Shown here: positions 48,273 through 57,273 of the stretch, in pieces | How the letters are laid out: each line of letters opens with the position of its first letter | Numbering within the stretch: position 1 is the first letter of the stretch | NCBI GenBank assembly: GCA_963792655.1 | Contig: CAWBWU010000005.1 | Span: 468,869 to 532,868 of the forward strand | Length of the DNA: 64,000 nt | DNA from: DOZZ01 sp963792655 | Lineage (GTDB): Bacteria; Acidobacteriota; Terriglobia; Bryobacterales; Bryobacteraceae | Reading direction: 5' to 3' | Position numbers and translations under genes: made by a program | Notes under the pieces: model-generated | Told to the model about the DNA's origin: nothing | Databases searched by the model: none | The model's input: the letters and a program-made list of their open reading frames with translations, nothing else

Positions 48273-50036
48273 TTACTGCAAAGCGACGGTGGCGGTACTC
48301 TGGCTGGACGCGCCGTTCACCGAAAACGAAATGGGCACGCTCGCGCCCGCCGGTGCATTCGCCGGCACCACTGCGTTGATTTGAACGACGCCTGCCACCA
48401 ACCCCGGCGCAGCACCTGCATATTGCACTACCGCGTTTTGGCCGCCGATGGTGACGACCGGCGTCGCGATCACATGGCTTGCATCCGCCACCACATCGCC
48501 GTCGTTCGAAGCGGGCGTAGTCACGCCGCCGCCCGTTGCGTAGATCACGATGACATTGCCGCGCAGCGCAGGCTTCAACGCCGAGTTCACCGTACCGTCC
48601 TGATTCAGAATCGCTCCGGGGCCAGAGCCCGTTGAATCGAGCGTGAAAATTCCCGGCACTGCGCTCACCACAGGGACCGTAACGGGCGCTGATTGGATGC
48701 CGTTGAATTCGTACACCACCTGCGTACTCGGCGGCTTGACGCTCATGGGCACCACGACGCTCGACTGCCGCACGAGTGAGTAGATGACCGGTGCGGGCGT
48801 GCCATCAAAAAGCACGCGCATCCCTGCAAGTGAAGACGCGACGCGCCCATTGCTATCGATCGTTAACCCGGTGATGCTGGCCGGGCCGAAGTTTGGTCCG
48901 AACCACGTCACAATTTCTCCGGGTGCAACGGCGCCGCCCTGATAATCTGCAGCGTTCACGATGCCGTTGGCGCTGACTGCTGGGGGCGCTGACGTCAGCG
49001 TGTTGATCATCGCGGTGTATGCCGGCTTCGGCTGATAAGCAGCATCGAACGGCAACGCCGCTCCGAAGCCAGCGAAAGTGCCGGGAATCCACGAGTACGC
49101 GTCGGTAAAGCCCCACGTCTGGTATGCAGTACACGCCGAATATTTCAGACAGATCGAGAGGATCGCCTGATAGCGCGCGGCTTGCGCGGCCAGGCTGCTC
49201 GGGCTCGCCGGCGTCGGAATGCGCACGTCGAGTTCTGTGATGTGCACCTGCAAGCCGAGTGCAGTCAGGCGCGCGATGTTGGCGTCGATGTCGGAATTTC
49301 TAGGGAAGCCGTTGCCATCGGACTGCACATGCATTTGCAGGCCGATGCCATCGAGCGGCACGCCCCGCGCTTTGAAGTCTTTCGCCATGTTGTAAACCAG
49401 GTCGGACTTCTGGCCGAGGCCTTCGCTGTTGTACTCGTTGTAGAACAGCAGCGCCGCGGGATCCGCAGCATGCGCCCAGCGGAATGCCTGCTCGATGTAA
49501 GCGGTGCCTTGTCCGGCCAAACCGATGCCCGGCTTGTTGTACCAGAGCGAGTCGCGCGGTCCGTTTGAAGAATCGGAGAACGCCTCGTTCACCACATCCC
49601 ACGCGAACACTTTGCCTGCAAAGTGTTGCGCGACCGTGGTGATGTACGTCTGCATGATCTGCGATAACTGTGCGGGCGTGAAGTTGCTCTTCGCGCTGCC
49701 ATCGGAGTTCATCAGCCACGACGGGTTGTACGCATGCCACAACAAGTTATGACCGCGCACCTTCATGCCATGCTGCTGCGCGAAGTTGACAAGCGCATCG
49801 CCTCCGCTGAAGTCGAAGACGCCCTGTTGATTCTCAATCGCGCCCCACTTCATATCGTTCTCGGCTTCAAGCATGTTGTACTCGCGCGCGAGCACCGACG
49901 TGTATGTGGGGTCGTTCAGCAATGCAGCCTGTGCTGCGGTTCCAACCAGAAGCCCGCGCTGATCGGCCGCTTGCCGTAGCGTCTGAGCGGATAGCGCTGC
50001 TAATGAAATGAAAATGAGGACGACGGACCGGGTCAC
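48273..50036 (-). CDS. Secreted GH10 endo-1,4-beta-xylanase fused to a Solibacter C-terminal domain
   Basis: A 587-residue exported enzyme that cleaves xylan. After a short signal peptide (MTRSVVLIFISLAALSAQ) comes the GH10 barrel (about residues 20-350), with the acid/base Glu151 in DVVNEAFSD, the nucleophile Glu269 in HITELDVR, and the HNLLWH motif. Residues about 360-587 are a TIGR03437-type domain (GGAVAPGEIVTWFGPNFGP, YATGGGVTTPAS, GVVQINAVVPANAPAG). The GTG start at 50034-50036 has AGGAGA upstream and overlaps the stop of the SDR gene by four bases. The fused domain may serve in surface retention; that is a guess. Confidence 0.94.
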   Translation of the reverse strand: MTRSVVLIFISLAALSAQTLRQAADQRGLLVGTAAQAALLNDPTYTSVLAREYNMLEAENDMKWGAIENQQGVFDFSGGDALVNFAQQHGMKVRGHNLLWHAYNPSWLMNSDGSAKSNFTPAQLSQIMQTYITTVAQHFAGKVFAWDVVNEAFSDSSNGPRDSLWYNKPGIGLAGQGTAYIEQAFRWAHAADPAALLFYNEYNSEGLGQKSDLVYNMAKDFKARGVPLDGIGLQMHVQSDGNGFPRNSDIDANIARLTALGLQVHITELDVRIPTPASPSSLAAQAARYQAILSICLKYSACTAYQTWGFTDAYSWIPGTFAGFGAALPFDAAYQPKPAYTAMINTLTSAPPAVSANGIVNAADYQGGAVAPGEIVTWFGPNFGPASITGLTIDSNGRVASSLAGMRVLFDGTPAPVIYSLVRQSSVVVPMSVKPPSTQVVYEFNGIQSAPVTVPVVSAVPGIFTLDSTGSGPGAILNQDGTVNSALKPALRGNVIVIYATGGGVTTPASNDGDVVADASHVIATPVVTIGGQNAVVQYAGAAPGLVAGVVQINAVVPANAPAGASVPISFSVNGASSQSTATVALQ

Positions 50037-50821
50037 TTTTCTCTCCTGTACCGCGCGGATCGCTTACCAAACGTGTGTTTCAGCGCGCGCGGCAACGCAC
50101 CATACAACTTCAGCATTCCACGATATCGCCAACCCGGAATCACAAATAACCGGTTGCGCGGCAATGCCGCCAGTGATTCGTTCACAACGAATTCCGCCGT
50201 CATCCACATCCAGCGTGGGATGCCGGCGCGATCGACGCCAAGCGTGTCGTGAAATTCCGACATTGTGTAGCCGGGGCACAAAGCCTGCACGCGCACCGGC
50301 GACTTCACTGCATTCAACTCAAGCCAGAGGCCTTCCGTGAAGCTGTTCATCCAGTGCTTCGTGGCGCAGTAGCTCACATTGCCCACCGTCTGCAAGAAGC
50401 CCGCGACGGACGCGACGTTGACGATGCTGCCATGGCCGCGCCGAATCATGGCGGGAAGTGCGGCGTGCGTCAGGCGCATCGGTGCGAGCACATGCACGCG
50501 GTGCATCTGATCCTGCGAAGCGAGCGTTGCATCGGCGAACATACCCAGCGTGCCGAAGCCCGCGTTGTTGATCAGGACTTCGATGTTCTCATCGCTACGG
50601 AGCCGCTGCTCGATCGCCTCACGTTGTTGATCGTCGGCCAAATCACAAACCAGAATCTCGACGCGGCATGCATGCTCCGCTTCGATTTCATGCGCAACTT
50701 GTTCGAGCTTGTCTTGCCTGCGCGCCACCAGCAGCAGATCGTGGCCGCGCGCCGCAAGCGCTCGAGCGAACACAACACCAATGCCGCTGGAGGCGCCGGT
50801 GATGACGGCCAGTGGCTTCAC
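50033..50821 (-). CDS. Short-chain dehydrogenase/reductase
   Basis: A 262-residue classical SDR. NAD(P) motif TGASSGIG, NNAGFG, catalytic Ser in VNVASVAG, and YCATK with the catalytic Tyr and Lys are all present. The Arg pair in LLLVARRQDKLE suits NADP. I chose the GTG at 50819-50821, which overlaps the TGA of the upstream CoA-binding gene (GTGA); the longer frame would overlap that gene by 55 bases. The layout resembles DltE-like SDRs with a C-terminal amphipathic extension (RALKHTFGKRSARYRREK). The substrate is unknown. Confidence 0.88.
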   Translation of the reverse strand: MKPLAVITGASSGIGVVFARALAARGHDLLLVARRQDKLEQVAHEIEAEHACRVEILVCDLADDQQREAIEQRLRSDENIEVLINNAGFGTLGMFADATLASQDQMHRVHVLAPMRLTHAALPAMIRRGHGSIVNVASVAGFLQTVGNVSYCATKHWMNSFTEGLWLELNAVKSPVRVQALCPGYTMSEFHDTLGVDRAGIPRWMWMTAEFVVNESLAALPRNRLFVIPGWRYRGMLKLYGALPRALKHTFGKRSARYRREK

Positions 50822-51231
50822 TGTTGCAATTTGCCGCCGCGCCGCATCGACGCATGCACCTTCAAGATGCACGTATCCATCACGACCAGCAATCCGGCCT
50901 GGCGCGCGCGCTCCGCAGCCTCTTCATGCACCACGCCTTCTTGCATCCAAACGCCTTTCGCGCCTTTGCGAATGGCCGATTCGACGATCGGCGGCACGTA
51001 GTTCGAAGCGCGAAACACGTTGACGATATCGACTGCATCCGGCACATCGTCGAGCGTGCGGTAACAAGGTTCGCCGAGGATTTCGGTCTCCTGCGGGTTC
51101 ACCGGAATGATGCGGTAGCCAGCGTCCTGCATGTACGCCGAGACGCCATGGCTCGGGCGCATCTCGTTGTTCGAGAGGCCAACCACGGCGATTGTTTTGG
51201 CAGTGCGCAACAGATCTTCGGCAGCGCTCAT
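50818..51231 (-). CDS. CoA-binding domain protein (YccU-like)
   Basis: A 137-residue Rossmann-fold protein: TIAVVGLSNNEMRPSHGVSAYM, IIPVNPQETEILG and GVWMQEGVVHEEA match the stand-alone CoA-binding proteins related to succinyl-CoA synthetase alpha. It would bind CoA or a similar nucleotide; no reaction is established for the family. It overlaps rluB upstream by four bases (ATGA) and the SDR gene downstream by four (GTGA). Confidence 0.9.
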   Translation of the reverse strand: MSAAEDLLRTAKTIAVVGLSNNEMRPSHGVSAYMQDAGYRIIPVNPQETEILGEPCYRTLDDVPDAVDIVNVFRASNYVPPIVESAIRKGAKGVWMQEGVVHEEAAERARQAGLLVVMDTCILKVHASMRRGGKLQQ

Positions 51232-51983
51232 GGCTTCTTCACCGCAACCGGTTTGCTCACGCGCGGCTTGGTACCGCGGATGAGCCGCGCGACTTCGTCT
51301 TCTTTCAGAAAGCGGAACTCGCCCGGCTTCAGCGAGCCGAGCGTCACATCGCCAATGCGCACGCGCTTCAACTTCTCGACTAACAGACCGGAATGCTTGA
51401 ACATCATGCGGATCTGATTCTTGCGACCTTCAATCAGCCGCACCTCATACCAGGGGTTCTCCGCGCGCCGCAACAGCTTCAAGCCCGCGGGCGCGGTCCG
51501 GCGTCCTTCGATCGGCAGCCCCTCGCGAAAGGCCTCTTCCTGCGCTTGTGTCAGCGTCCCGGTGACCTTCACGAGGTATGTTTTCGGCACGTGGTTCGCT
51601 GCAGACGTGATGGTGTTGGCGAAATCCCCATCGTTTGTCATCAACAGCAAGCCTTCACTGTGATAGTCGAGCCGGCCCACGGGATAGACGCGGTGCTTGA
51701 TGCCGCGCACCAGGTCCATCACGGTGTCGCGGCCTTGCGGATCGTCCACCGTCGTGACGAAATTGTTGGGCTTGTACAGCGCCAGATAAACGAGATTGCG
51801 CGGCCGCCGCAGCAGCTTGCCGTCCACCTTGATGTGGTCGCGATCGATGTCGGCCTTCGAGCCGAGCTCCACCACGATGGTGCCGTTCACCGCGACGCGC
51901 CCGTCGACGATCAGTTGCTCGGCATGCCGCCGCGACGCGATGCCCGCTTGCGAAACAATTTTCTGGAGACGCTCGAGCGCCAT
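51228..51983 (-). CDS. rluB: 23S/16S rRNA pseudouridine synthase, RsuA/RluB family
   Basis: A 251-residue RNA-modifying enzyme. The N-terminal S4 RNA-binding domain reads ERLQKIVSQAGIASRRHAEQL. The catalytic domain has the key Asp in PVGRLDYHSEGLLL and RKNQIRMMFKHSG. Its place after scpA-scpB is the standard one for rluB in many bacteria. The ATG is two bases after the scpB stop, with GAGGAG inside the end of scpB. The C-terminal basic tail (TKPRVSKPVAVKKP) is typical. Confidence 0.93.
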   Translation of the reverse strand: MALERLQKIVSQAGIASRRHAEQLIVDGRVAVNGTIVVELGSKADIDRDHIKVDGKLLRRPRNLVYLALYKPNNFVTTVDDPQGRDTVMDLVRGIKHRVYPVGRLDYHSEGLLLMTNDGDFANTITSAANHVPKTYLVKVTGTLTQAQEEAFREGLPIEGRRTAPAGLKLLRRAENPWYEVRLIEGRKNQIRMMFKHSGLLVEKLKRVRIGDVTLGSLKPGEFRFLKEDEVARLIRGTKPRVSKPVAVKKP

Positions 51984-51985
51984 GA

Positions 51986-52991
51986 TTAGAACTCCTCGCC
52001 CGAGCGGCCGCTACCGGACTCTGTTTCCACGCCGCCAGACCCGCCGCCCGCGCGCGTTTCAACCGATTCTGTTTCGCCAGCCGCGGGTGTCTCTTCGCTC
52101 GCGTGCGAAGTTTGCGCGACCGGCGCTGTTTCGGTCTCGCCCGCAGTCGGGGTTTCGCTTGCAATCGGCTCTGCGCGGCTTCGGCTCTGCCGGTTGATCT
52201 ACACTTTCGGTCGCTGGTTCCGGTTCGTTGACAGACATGCGGCGCAACTCCTCGAACTCTTTGAGTGATGGCAGCTCGTTCAAATCGCGTAGGCCAAACT
52301 GCACCAGAAACTCGCGCGTAGTTTTGTACAAGATCGGTTTGCCGATGACGTTCTTGCGGCCGGCCGCGGCGATCAGCTTGCGATCGAGCAGCGTCTTCAA
52401 CACGCCCGCACCCTGCACGCCGCGAATCTCCAGAATCTCCGGCGCGGTAATCGGCTGCTTGTAAGCCACCACAGCCAACGTCTCAAGAGCGGGAAGCGAG
52501 AGCTTCATCGGCGGCTTCAGATTGCGCACGAACGCGCGCACCGCATCGTGATGCTCAGCCTTGGTCGCCATCTTGAAGCCGCCCGCGATCTCCTGAATTC
52601 CGATGCCGTGCTCAGGCTTCAGAAACTCGGCGGTCAACGCCTTCAGTTGCGCGATCACGCGGTCTTTGGGTTGACCCAGCGCGGCTGAAATCTGATCAAC
52701 AGTCAGCGGCTCTTCGGTGACGTACACCACCGCTTCGAGCATGGCGCGCAGTTGTTCGTCTTCGAGCTCGCGCGCCGTTTGCGGCGTCTCCGCATCGGGC
52801 AGCAACTCTTCCGTCGAGACACGCTCGAGCAATTGCCCGTAGGAGCGTTGCGCCTGCGGGTCGCCGTCATCGCCCGCCGCGCGCTCTTCGGCTGCAAGCT
52901 GTTCGAGCGCGGCAGTCTCCTGCTCCGCGGTCTGCTCTTCCGTTGGCTCTTGCGCGGTGTTGTCCGGGGCCGGTGTTTCGGTTGTTTCCAT
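51986..52991 (-). CDS. scpB: ScpB, condensin subunit, with acidic tails and one frame break
   Basis: ScpB forms the SMC-ScpA-ScpB complex with ScpA. Its two winged-helix domains are clear: EDEQLRAMLEAVVYVTEEPL, then LSLPALETLAVVAYKQPITA and the LEIRGVQGAGVLKTLLDRK motif. An acidic N-terminal extension of about 75 residues precedes them. The first frame leaves the sense at about 52170 (after PAEPKPR) and runs in Arg-rich nonsense to 52059. The other frame continues with SETPTAGETETAPVAQTSHA and ends GSGRSGEEF at 51986, just before rluB. I take this acidic, low-complexity end as real and the shift as a single-base indel. Confidence 0.85.
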
Positions 52992-52999
52992 CTCTCGTT

Positions 53000-53779
53000 C
53001 TACTTGTAATCGTCTTCGAGCGACCCGGCCTCAACCGGTGTAATCACGGCGAGCCCCTCGCGTTTGCGCAAGGCAATCTCGCCGAACAGATCCTTCTGCA
53101 CGATCTCGACCGCCTGCATTTTCACCAACTCCAGTACGGCGAGAAACAAACAGATCATGGCGCGTACCGTGCGCTGCTGTTCCATCACCTGCAAGATGAA
53201 CAAGGGCCGGTCGCGCCGTGTGTTCTCGAGCAGCCGCCGCAAGTGCACCACCATGTCGGCGACGGAGATCTCATCGTTGTTGATCTCGTAGACCGGCCGT
53301 TTGCGCGCGCGCTCGATCACCTGATCGAACGCCTTCATCAAGTCGAACAGGTTTACTTCAAGGCCCGGGTCTTCGTCTTCCGCGACAAAGCGCTTGATCT
53401 GCGGATTCGACCAGACGTTCTCTTCAATCAGCCGCTTCTGCTGCAGCATCTCGGCGGCATTCTTAAAGCGCTCGTGTTCCAGCAGCCGTTCAACCAGCTC
53501 CTGGCGCGGGTCCTCATCGACCCCGGTCTCGTTCAACTCCGGGTCGCTCGGCAGCAGCATGCGCGACTTGATATGGATCAACGTCGCGGCCATAAAAACA
53601 AACTCCGCGCCGAGATCAATATCCATCTCGCGAGCACGATCGAGCGCCTCTAAGTATTGAGACGTAATCTGCGCAATCGGAATGTCGCGGATGTCGATTT
53701 TCTGGCTGCGGATCAGGTCCAGAAGAAGATCAAGCGGGCCCTCATACTGCTCGAGGTGCACTTTCAAGGGCGAGCTCAC
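53000..53779 (-). CDS. scpA: ScpA, condensin kleisin subunit
   Basis: A 259-residue kleisin that bridges SMC heads in chromosome segregation. The N-terminal signature VHLEQYEGPLDLLLDLIRSQ and IPIAQITSQYLEAL bind the SMC neck; the C-terminal winged helix (ALRKREGLAVITPVEA) binds the SMC head. The acidic middle contacts ScpB. It starts with GTG at 53777-53779 and ends eight bases before scpB. It is the first gene of a seven-gene minus-strand run. Confidence 0.94.
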   Translation of the reverse strand: MSSPLKVHLEQYEGPLDLLLDLIRSQKIDIRDIPIAQITSQYLEALDRAREMDIDLGAEFVFMAATLIHIKSRMLLPSDPELNETGVDEDPRQELVERLLEHERFKNAAEMLQQKRLIEENVWSNPQIKRFVAEDEDPGLEVNLFDLMKAFDQVIERARKRPVYEINNDEISVADMVVHLRRLLENTRRDRPLFILQVMEQQRTVRAMICLFLAVLELVKMQAVEIVQKDLFGEIALRKREGLAVITPVEAGSLEDDYK

Positions 53780-53828
53780 AAACAGTTTAGGTTATCACGC
53801 GGAGGTGTTCGTGTAGTCCAATAGCAGT

Positions 53829-55733
53829 TTGGGCCGCATCCGCGTTCTGTCCGACAACATCGCCAACAAAATCGCCGCGGGCGAGGTGGTGGAGCGCCCC
53901 GCGTCGGTGGTGAAAGAGCTGCTCGAGAACTCGCTCGACGCAGGCGCGACGGACTTCCGCATCGAAGTTGAAAACGCCGGCCGCCGCATGCTGCGCATCG
54001 CCGATAACGGATGTGGCATGTTGCGCGACGATGCGCTGCTCGCCTTCGAACGCCACGCCACCAGCAAACTGCACGACGTGAAGGATCTGGATTCGATCGC
54101 CACCCTCGGCTTCCGCGGTGAAGCGCTGCCTTCGATTGCTTCTGTATCGCGCTTAGTGCTCGAGACGCGGGCAGCGGGCGAGACCACGGGCACGCGGGTC
54201 GAGATTGCGGGTGGCAAGCTGTTAAATTGCGTCGAGACCGGCGCGCCTCCGGGCACGGTGATCACCGTGCGCGATCTGTTTTTCAATGTGCCGGCGCGCA
54301 AAAAGTTTTTGCGTTCGGAGCAGACGGAGCTTGCGCACATCGCATCGCTCGTCACGCATTACAGCCTGGCGCATCCGGCGTGCTCCTTCGAACTGCGCAA
54401 CGGCGCGGCAGAGTTGCTGAGCGTCACGCCGGTTACCTCATTACAGGAACGCGTCTTCCAAGTGTTCGGCAGCCAGACCCTCGAAGAACTGATTGATTTG
54501 GGCGCGCCTGAGAAAGAGGTCCTCTTCAACCCCGAAGAGCCTCCCGCGCGTTTTCGTCTGGAAGGCTTTGTCTCGCGTCCGCAGATTCAGAAGAACAATC
54601 GCAATTCCATTTTTGTTTTCGTCAACGGCCGCCTGATTCGCGACAAGGTGCTGCTGCACGCGCTTTCGTCGGCTTACTACAACCTTATGCCTGCAGGGTG
54701 TTTTCCCTTCGCGCTGCTGTTCGTCAGTTGCGATCCCGGCCAGGTAGACGTAAATGTGCACCCCGCCAAAACAGAGGTTCGCTTCCATCATCAGACCGTA
54801 GTGCATGATTTCGTTCGCGATGCGATCCGCGACCGGCTGATGGAGACGCGTCCCGCGCCGGCGTTCGCGGTGACGCCTTCGGTGCAACCCGCCGCGCGCA
54901 TGCCGTTCTCGGAATTCAGCCAGGTGCTCCAGAACGAAGCTCTACCGTCGCTCATTCCGGAACCGGAAATGGCGCGGGCTGCCGCGGCGATGCCTGAGTT
55001 CGCGCTGCGTCCTCCCGCAGCGCCCGCGCCGCGCTTTGAGTTCACCGACCTGCCGCCTGAAGAACGCAAAGAGCCCGCACGTTTGAAGGTGCCGGACACG
55101 CATGGCGCATTCCCCGTGGACGCGTTGGGCAACGCACCGGCCTCACTTACTTCGCTGCAGGATCTGCGGCCGCTCGGTCAACTGCACAACAGCTTCATCC
55201 TGGCGGTAGGGCGCGATGGCCTCTGGATCATCGACCAGCACGTGGCGCATGAGCGAATTCTCTTTGAAAAGGTGTTGAGGCAGATGGCTGCGGGGCGCGT
55301 TGAGGTGCAACGTTTGCTCATGCCCGTCGTGTTGCAGCTTACGGCCGGTCAGCAGATCGAGTACGCGCGCATTGCACATGAACTCAACGCAGCGGGTTTC
55401 GAGACCGAGCCATTCGGCAACCGCACCATCGCAGTGAAGTCTGCTCCGGCCGCAGTACCGGCGGCTTGCCTGGAGCAAGTCATTTTCGAAATCCTCGAGA
55501 TCGCCGAGAGCGAGATGCGCAAGACCAACCTTGACGATTTCCGGCGCGGCATGGCTGCCTCGATCGCATGCCGCGCTGCGATCAAAATCAACATGCCGCT
55601 CGACCACAGCAAGATGGAATGGATGATCCGCGAACTCGCCGCAACGGATTACCCGATGGCGTGTCCGCATGGCCGGCCGATCGCGCTGCAGTACTCAACC
55701 CACGAGATTCTGAAAGCGTTCCATCGCATTTAG
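53829..55733 (+). CDS. mutL: DNA mismatch repair protein MutL (endonuclease type)
   Basis: A 634-residue GHKL ATPase. The N-terminal half shows IAAGEVVERPASVVKELLEN, DNGCGM, FERHATSK and LGFRGEALPSI. The C-terminal half has the metal-dependent endonuclease motif DQHVAHERILFE at about residue 469 (DQH, Glu, Glu in the right spacing) and CPHGRPIAL near 612. This is the nicking type of MutL used by bacteria without MutH. The middle linker is Pro/Ala-rich (APAPRFEFTDLPPE). The start is a TTG at 53829 with no clear ribosome binding site, but the family begins right there (GRIRVLSDNIANKI). Confidence 0.95.
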   Translation: MGRIRVLSDNIANKIAAGEVVERPASVVKELLENSLDAGATDFRIEVENAGRRMLRIADNGCGMLRDDALLAFERHATSKLHDVKDLDSIATLGFRGEALPSIASVSRLVLETRAAGETTGTRVEIAGGKLLNCVETGAPPGTVITVRDLFFNVPARKKFLRSEQTELAHIASLVTHYSLAHPACSFELRNGAAELLSVTPVTSLQERVFQVFGSQTLEELIDLGAPEKEVLFNPEEPPARFRLEGFVSRPQIQKNNRNSIFVFVNGRLIRDKVLLHALSSAYYNLMPAGCFPFALLFVSCDPGQVDVNVHPAKTEVRFHHQTVVHDFVRDAIRDRLMETRPAPAFAVTPSVQPAARMPFSEFSQVLQNEALPSLIPEPEMARAAAAMPEFALRPPAAPAPRFEFTDLPPEERKEPARLKVPDTHGAFPVDALGNAPASLTSLQDLRPLGQLHNSFILAVGRDGLWIIDQHVAHERILFEKVLRQMAAGRVEVQRLLMPVVLQLTAGQQIEYARIAHELNAAGFETEPFGNRTIAVKSAPAAVPAACLEQVIFEILEIAESEMRKTNLDDFRRGMAASIACRAAIKINMPLDHSKMEWMIRELAATDYPMACPHGRPIALQYSTHEILKAFHRI

Positions 55734-56695
55734 CTCGATAGCGCTTCGATCCAACTGACCACCGCCTGGTCCACCCAGAAACGATAGCCGCGCTTTTGAA
55801 GAAAGCCGAGGTGGCCGCCATGTTTCGTCGTGACTAATCGAATGAATGGATTCGCGCCGATCGCCGGGTCGGCAAACATCGAGAACGGGATGAACGTGTC
55901 GTCTTCAGCCTGGATGAGTAGCGTGGGCACTTTGATCGCACTCAGAAAACGCTTGCTCGATTGCGTGGCGTAGTAGTTGTCGGCGGTGCCGAAGCCAAAG
56001 CTCGGCGCTGTGACAGCATCGTCAATCGCGTAGATGCTGCGGTGCTGGGCAACGTCGTTCGCGGTGTAACGGCCGGTCGCGATCATGCGCTCGTGCATGC
56101 GCGACACGAACCGCCGTTCATAGAGCCGGTTGTCGCGCTTGCGAATGCGTTGCGTAGCCGCCGCGAGATCAATCGGAGTCGACACAGCGCAAACGCCCTT
56201 GAGCCACTCCGACGCGCTCTCACCCAACTCGCCCGCGAGCTTGAGACACACGTTGCCGCCCAGCGAGAAGCCGGTGAGAAAAACGGATCCCGTCAGACTC
56301 TCCAGAAAAATTCGCAGGTCCGAGGTAAGCCCTGCGTGATACAACGTGCCACACAGATGCGCCGTGTTGCCGCACGTACGCATGTGAAAACGGTGCACGC
56401 TGAAGCCGGCGCGCAGTGCACAATGCGCGAGACTCACCATGTAACCGGCCGCTGCGCCGCCTTCGAGCCCGTGCACCAGCACCAGGTGCCCGCGTTCGCC
56501 GGCGGCTGGTTTCTGGCTGTGTACCAACACCTGCGTGCCGGGTTCTGTTTGGATCAGCCGTTCTTCGACCGGGAACGTTGAGAAATCGAACTTGCGCGGC
56601 CAGAAGTTTCCCATGATTGTCGCGACATGCGGGTTGCGAAATAACGGTTGGAAGACGGGCGGTCGCCACGTCTGATTGCGCTGAGCAGGAGTCAC
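55730..56695 (-). CDS. YheT-family alpha/beta hydrolase
   Basis: About 321 residues of the YheT/ABHD1-type hydrolase family. The conserved entry PPVFQPLFRNPHVATIMGNF is followed by VHGLEGGAAAGYM, RMHTCG-like RTCGN, the nucleophile Ser in TGFSLGGNVCLKLAG, the Asp in AEDDTFIPF, and the His in TKHGGHLGF. I use the GTG at 56693-56695; the frame stays open to 56863 but would run into the divergent gene. Substrates are esters of unknown nature. It meets mutL with a four-base overlap of the 3' ends. Confidence 0.86.
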   Translation of the reverse strand: MTPAQRNQTWRPPVFQPLFRNPHVATIMGNFWPRKFDFSTFPVEERLIQTEPGTQVLVHSQKPAAGERGHLVLVHGLEGGAAAGYMVSLAHCALRAGFSVHRFHMRTCGNTAHLCGTLYHAGLTSDLRIFLESLTGSVFLTGFSLGGNVCLKLAGELGESASEWLKGVCAVSTPIDLAAATQRIRKRDNRLYERRFVSRMHERMIATGRYTANDVAQHRSIYAIDDAVTAPSFGFGTADNYYATQSSKRFLSAIKVPTLLIQAEDDTFIPFSMFADPAIGANPFIRLVTTKHGGHLGFLQKRGYRFWVDQAVVSWIEALSS

Positions 56696-56777
56696 GCCGG
56701 GGGTCGAATGGCGATTATACGCATGGATTTCGCGACGCGACTGGCCTCTCGATTGCAACCAGAACACGCAGGAGAAA

Positions 56778-57242
56778 ATGATGTCCTTAGAAACCAAAGA
56801 AGTGTGCTCGATTCTGAACGATCTCGTGGAAACCTGCAAAGACGGCGAGGAGGGGTTCCGCACCGCGTCGGAGCACGTGAAGAGCTCGAACCTGAAGGCT
56901 CTGTTCAGCGAGTTTTCGGCTCAGCGCGCCAAGTTCGCGAGCGAACTGCAGATCGAAGTGACACGGCTGGGCGGCGAAGCGCAGAAATCGGGCAGCGTCA
57001 GCGGCGCGGCGCATCGCGGTTGGGTGGACCTCAAGTCAGCCGTCACGGGCGGCGAGGATAACGCGATTGTGGCTGAGTGCGAACGCGGCGAAGACAATGC
57101 CAAGAAGCACTATCGCGAAGCGCTGGCGAAAGACCTTCCGGGCGAAGTACGCAAGATCGTCGAGAAGCAGGCGCGCACGGTGCAGGAAACGCACGACAAG
57201 GTTCGCTCGCTCGAGGTCAGAACCTCAGACGCAAAGATGTAA
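56778..57242 (+). CDS. DUF2383/PA2169-family four-helix-bundle protein
   Basis: A 154-residue helical protein of the ferritin-like DUF2383 group. LNDLVETCKDGEEGFRTASE and ALFSEFSAQRAKFASELQ are the family helices, and ECERGEDNAKKHYREALAKD follows. Ribosome binding site AGGAGA lies at 56771-56776. Glu and His residues are placed as in ferritin-like bundles, but a metal centre is not proven in the family, which is often linked to stress. A strong hairpin follows the stop. Confidence 0.88.
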   Translation: MMSLETKEVCSILNDLVETCKDGEEGFRTASEHVKSSNLKALFSEFSAQRAKFASELQIEVTRLGGEAQKSGSVSGAAHRGWVDLKSAVTGGEDNAIVAECERGEDNAKKHYREALAKDLPGEVRKIVEKQARTVQETHDKVRSLEVRTSDAKM

Positions 57243-57249
57243 CTGGGCA

Positions 57250-57273
57250 AGTGGCCGGGCCAACCCGGCCACT
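57250..57273. terminator. Perfect 10-bp hairpin between convergent genes
   Basis: AGTGGCCGGG (57250-57259) and CCCGGCCACT (57264-57273) pair fully around CCAA. It sits eight bases after the DUF2383 stop and overlaps the stop of the M28 gene. There is no T-run, so it is likely a bidirectional, stability-driven terminator. Confidence 0.7.
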
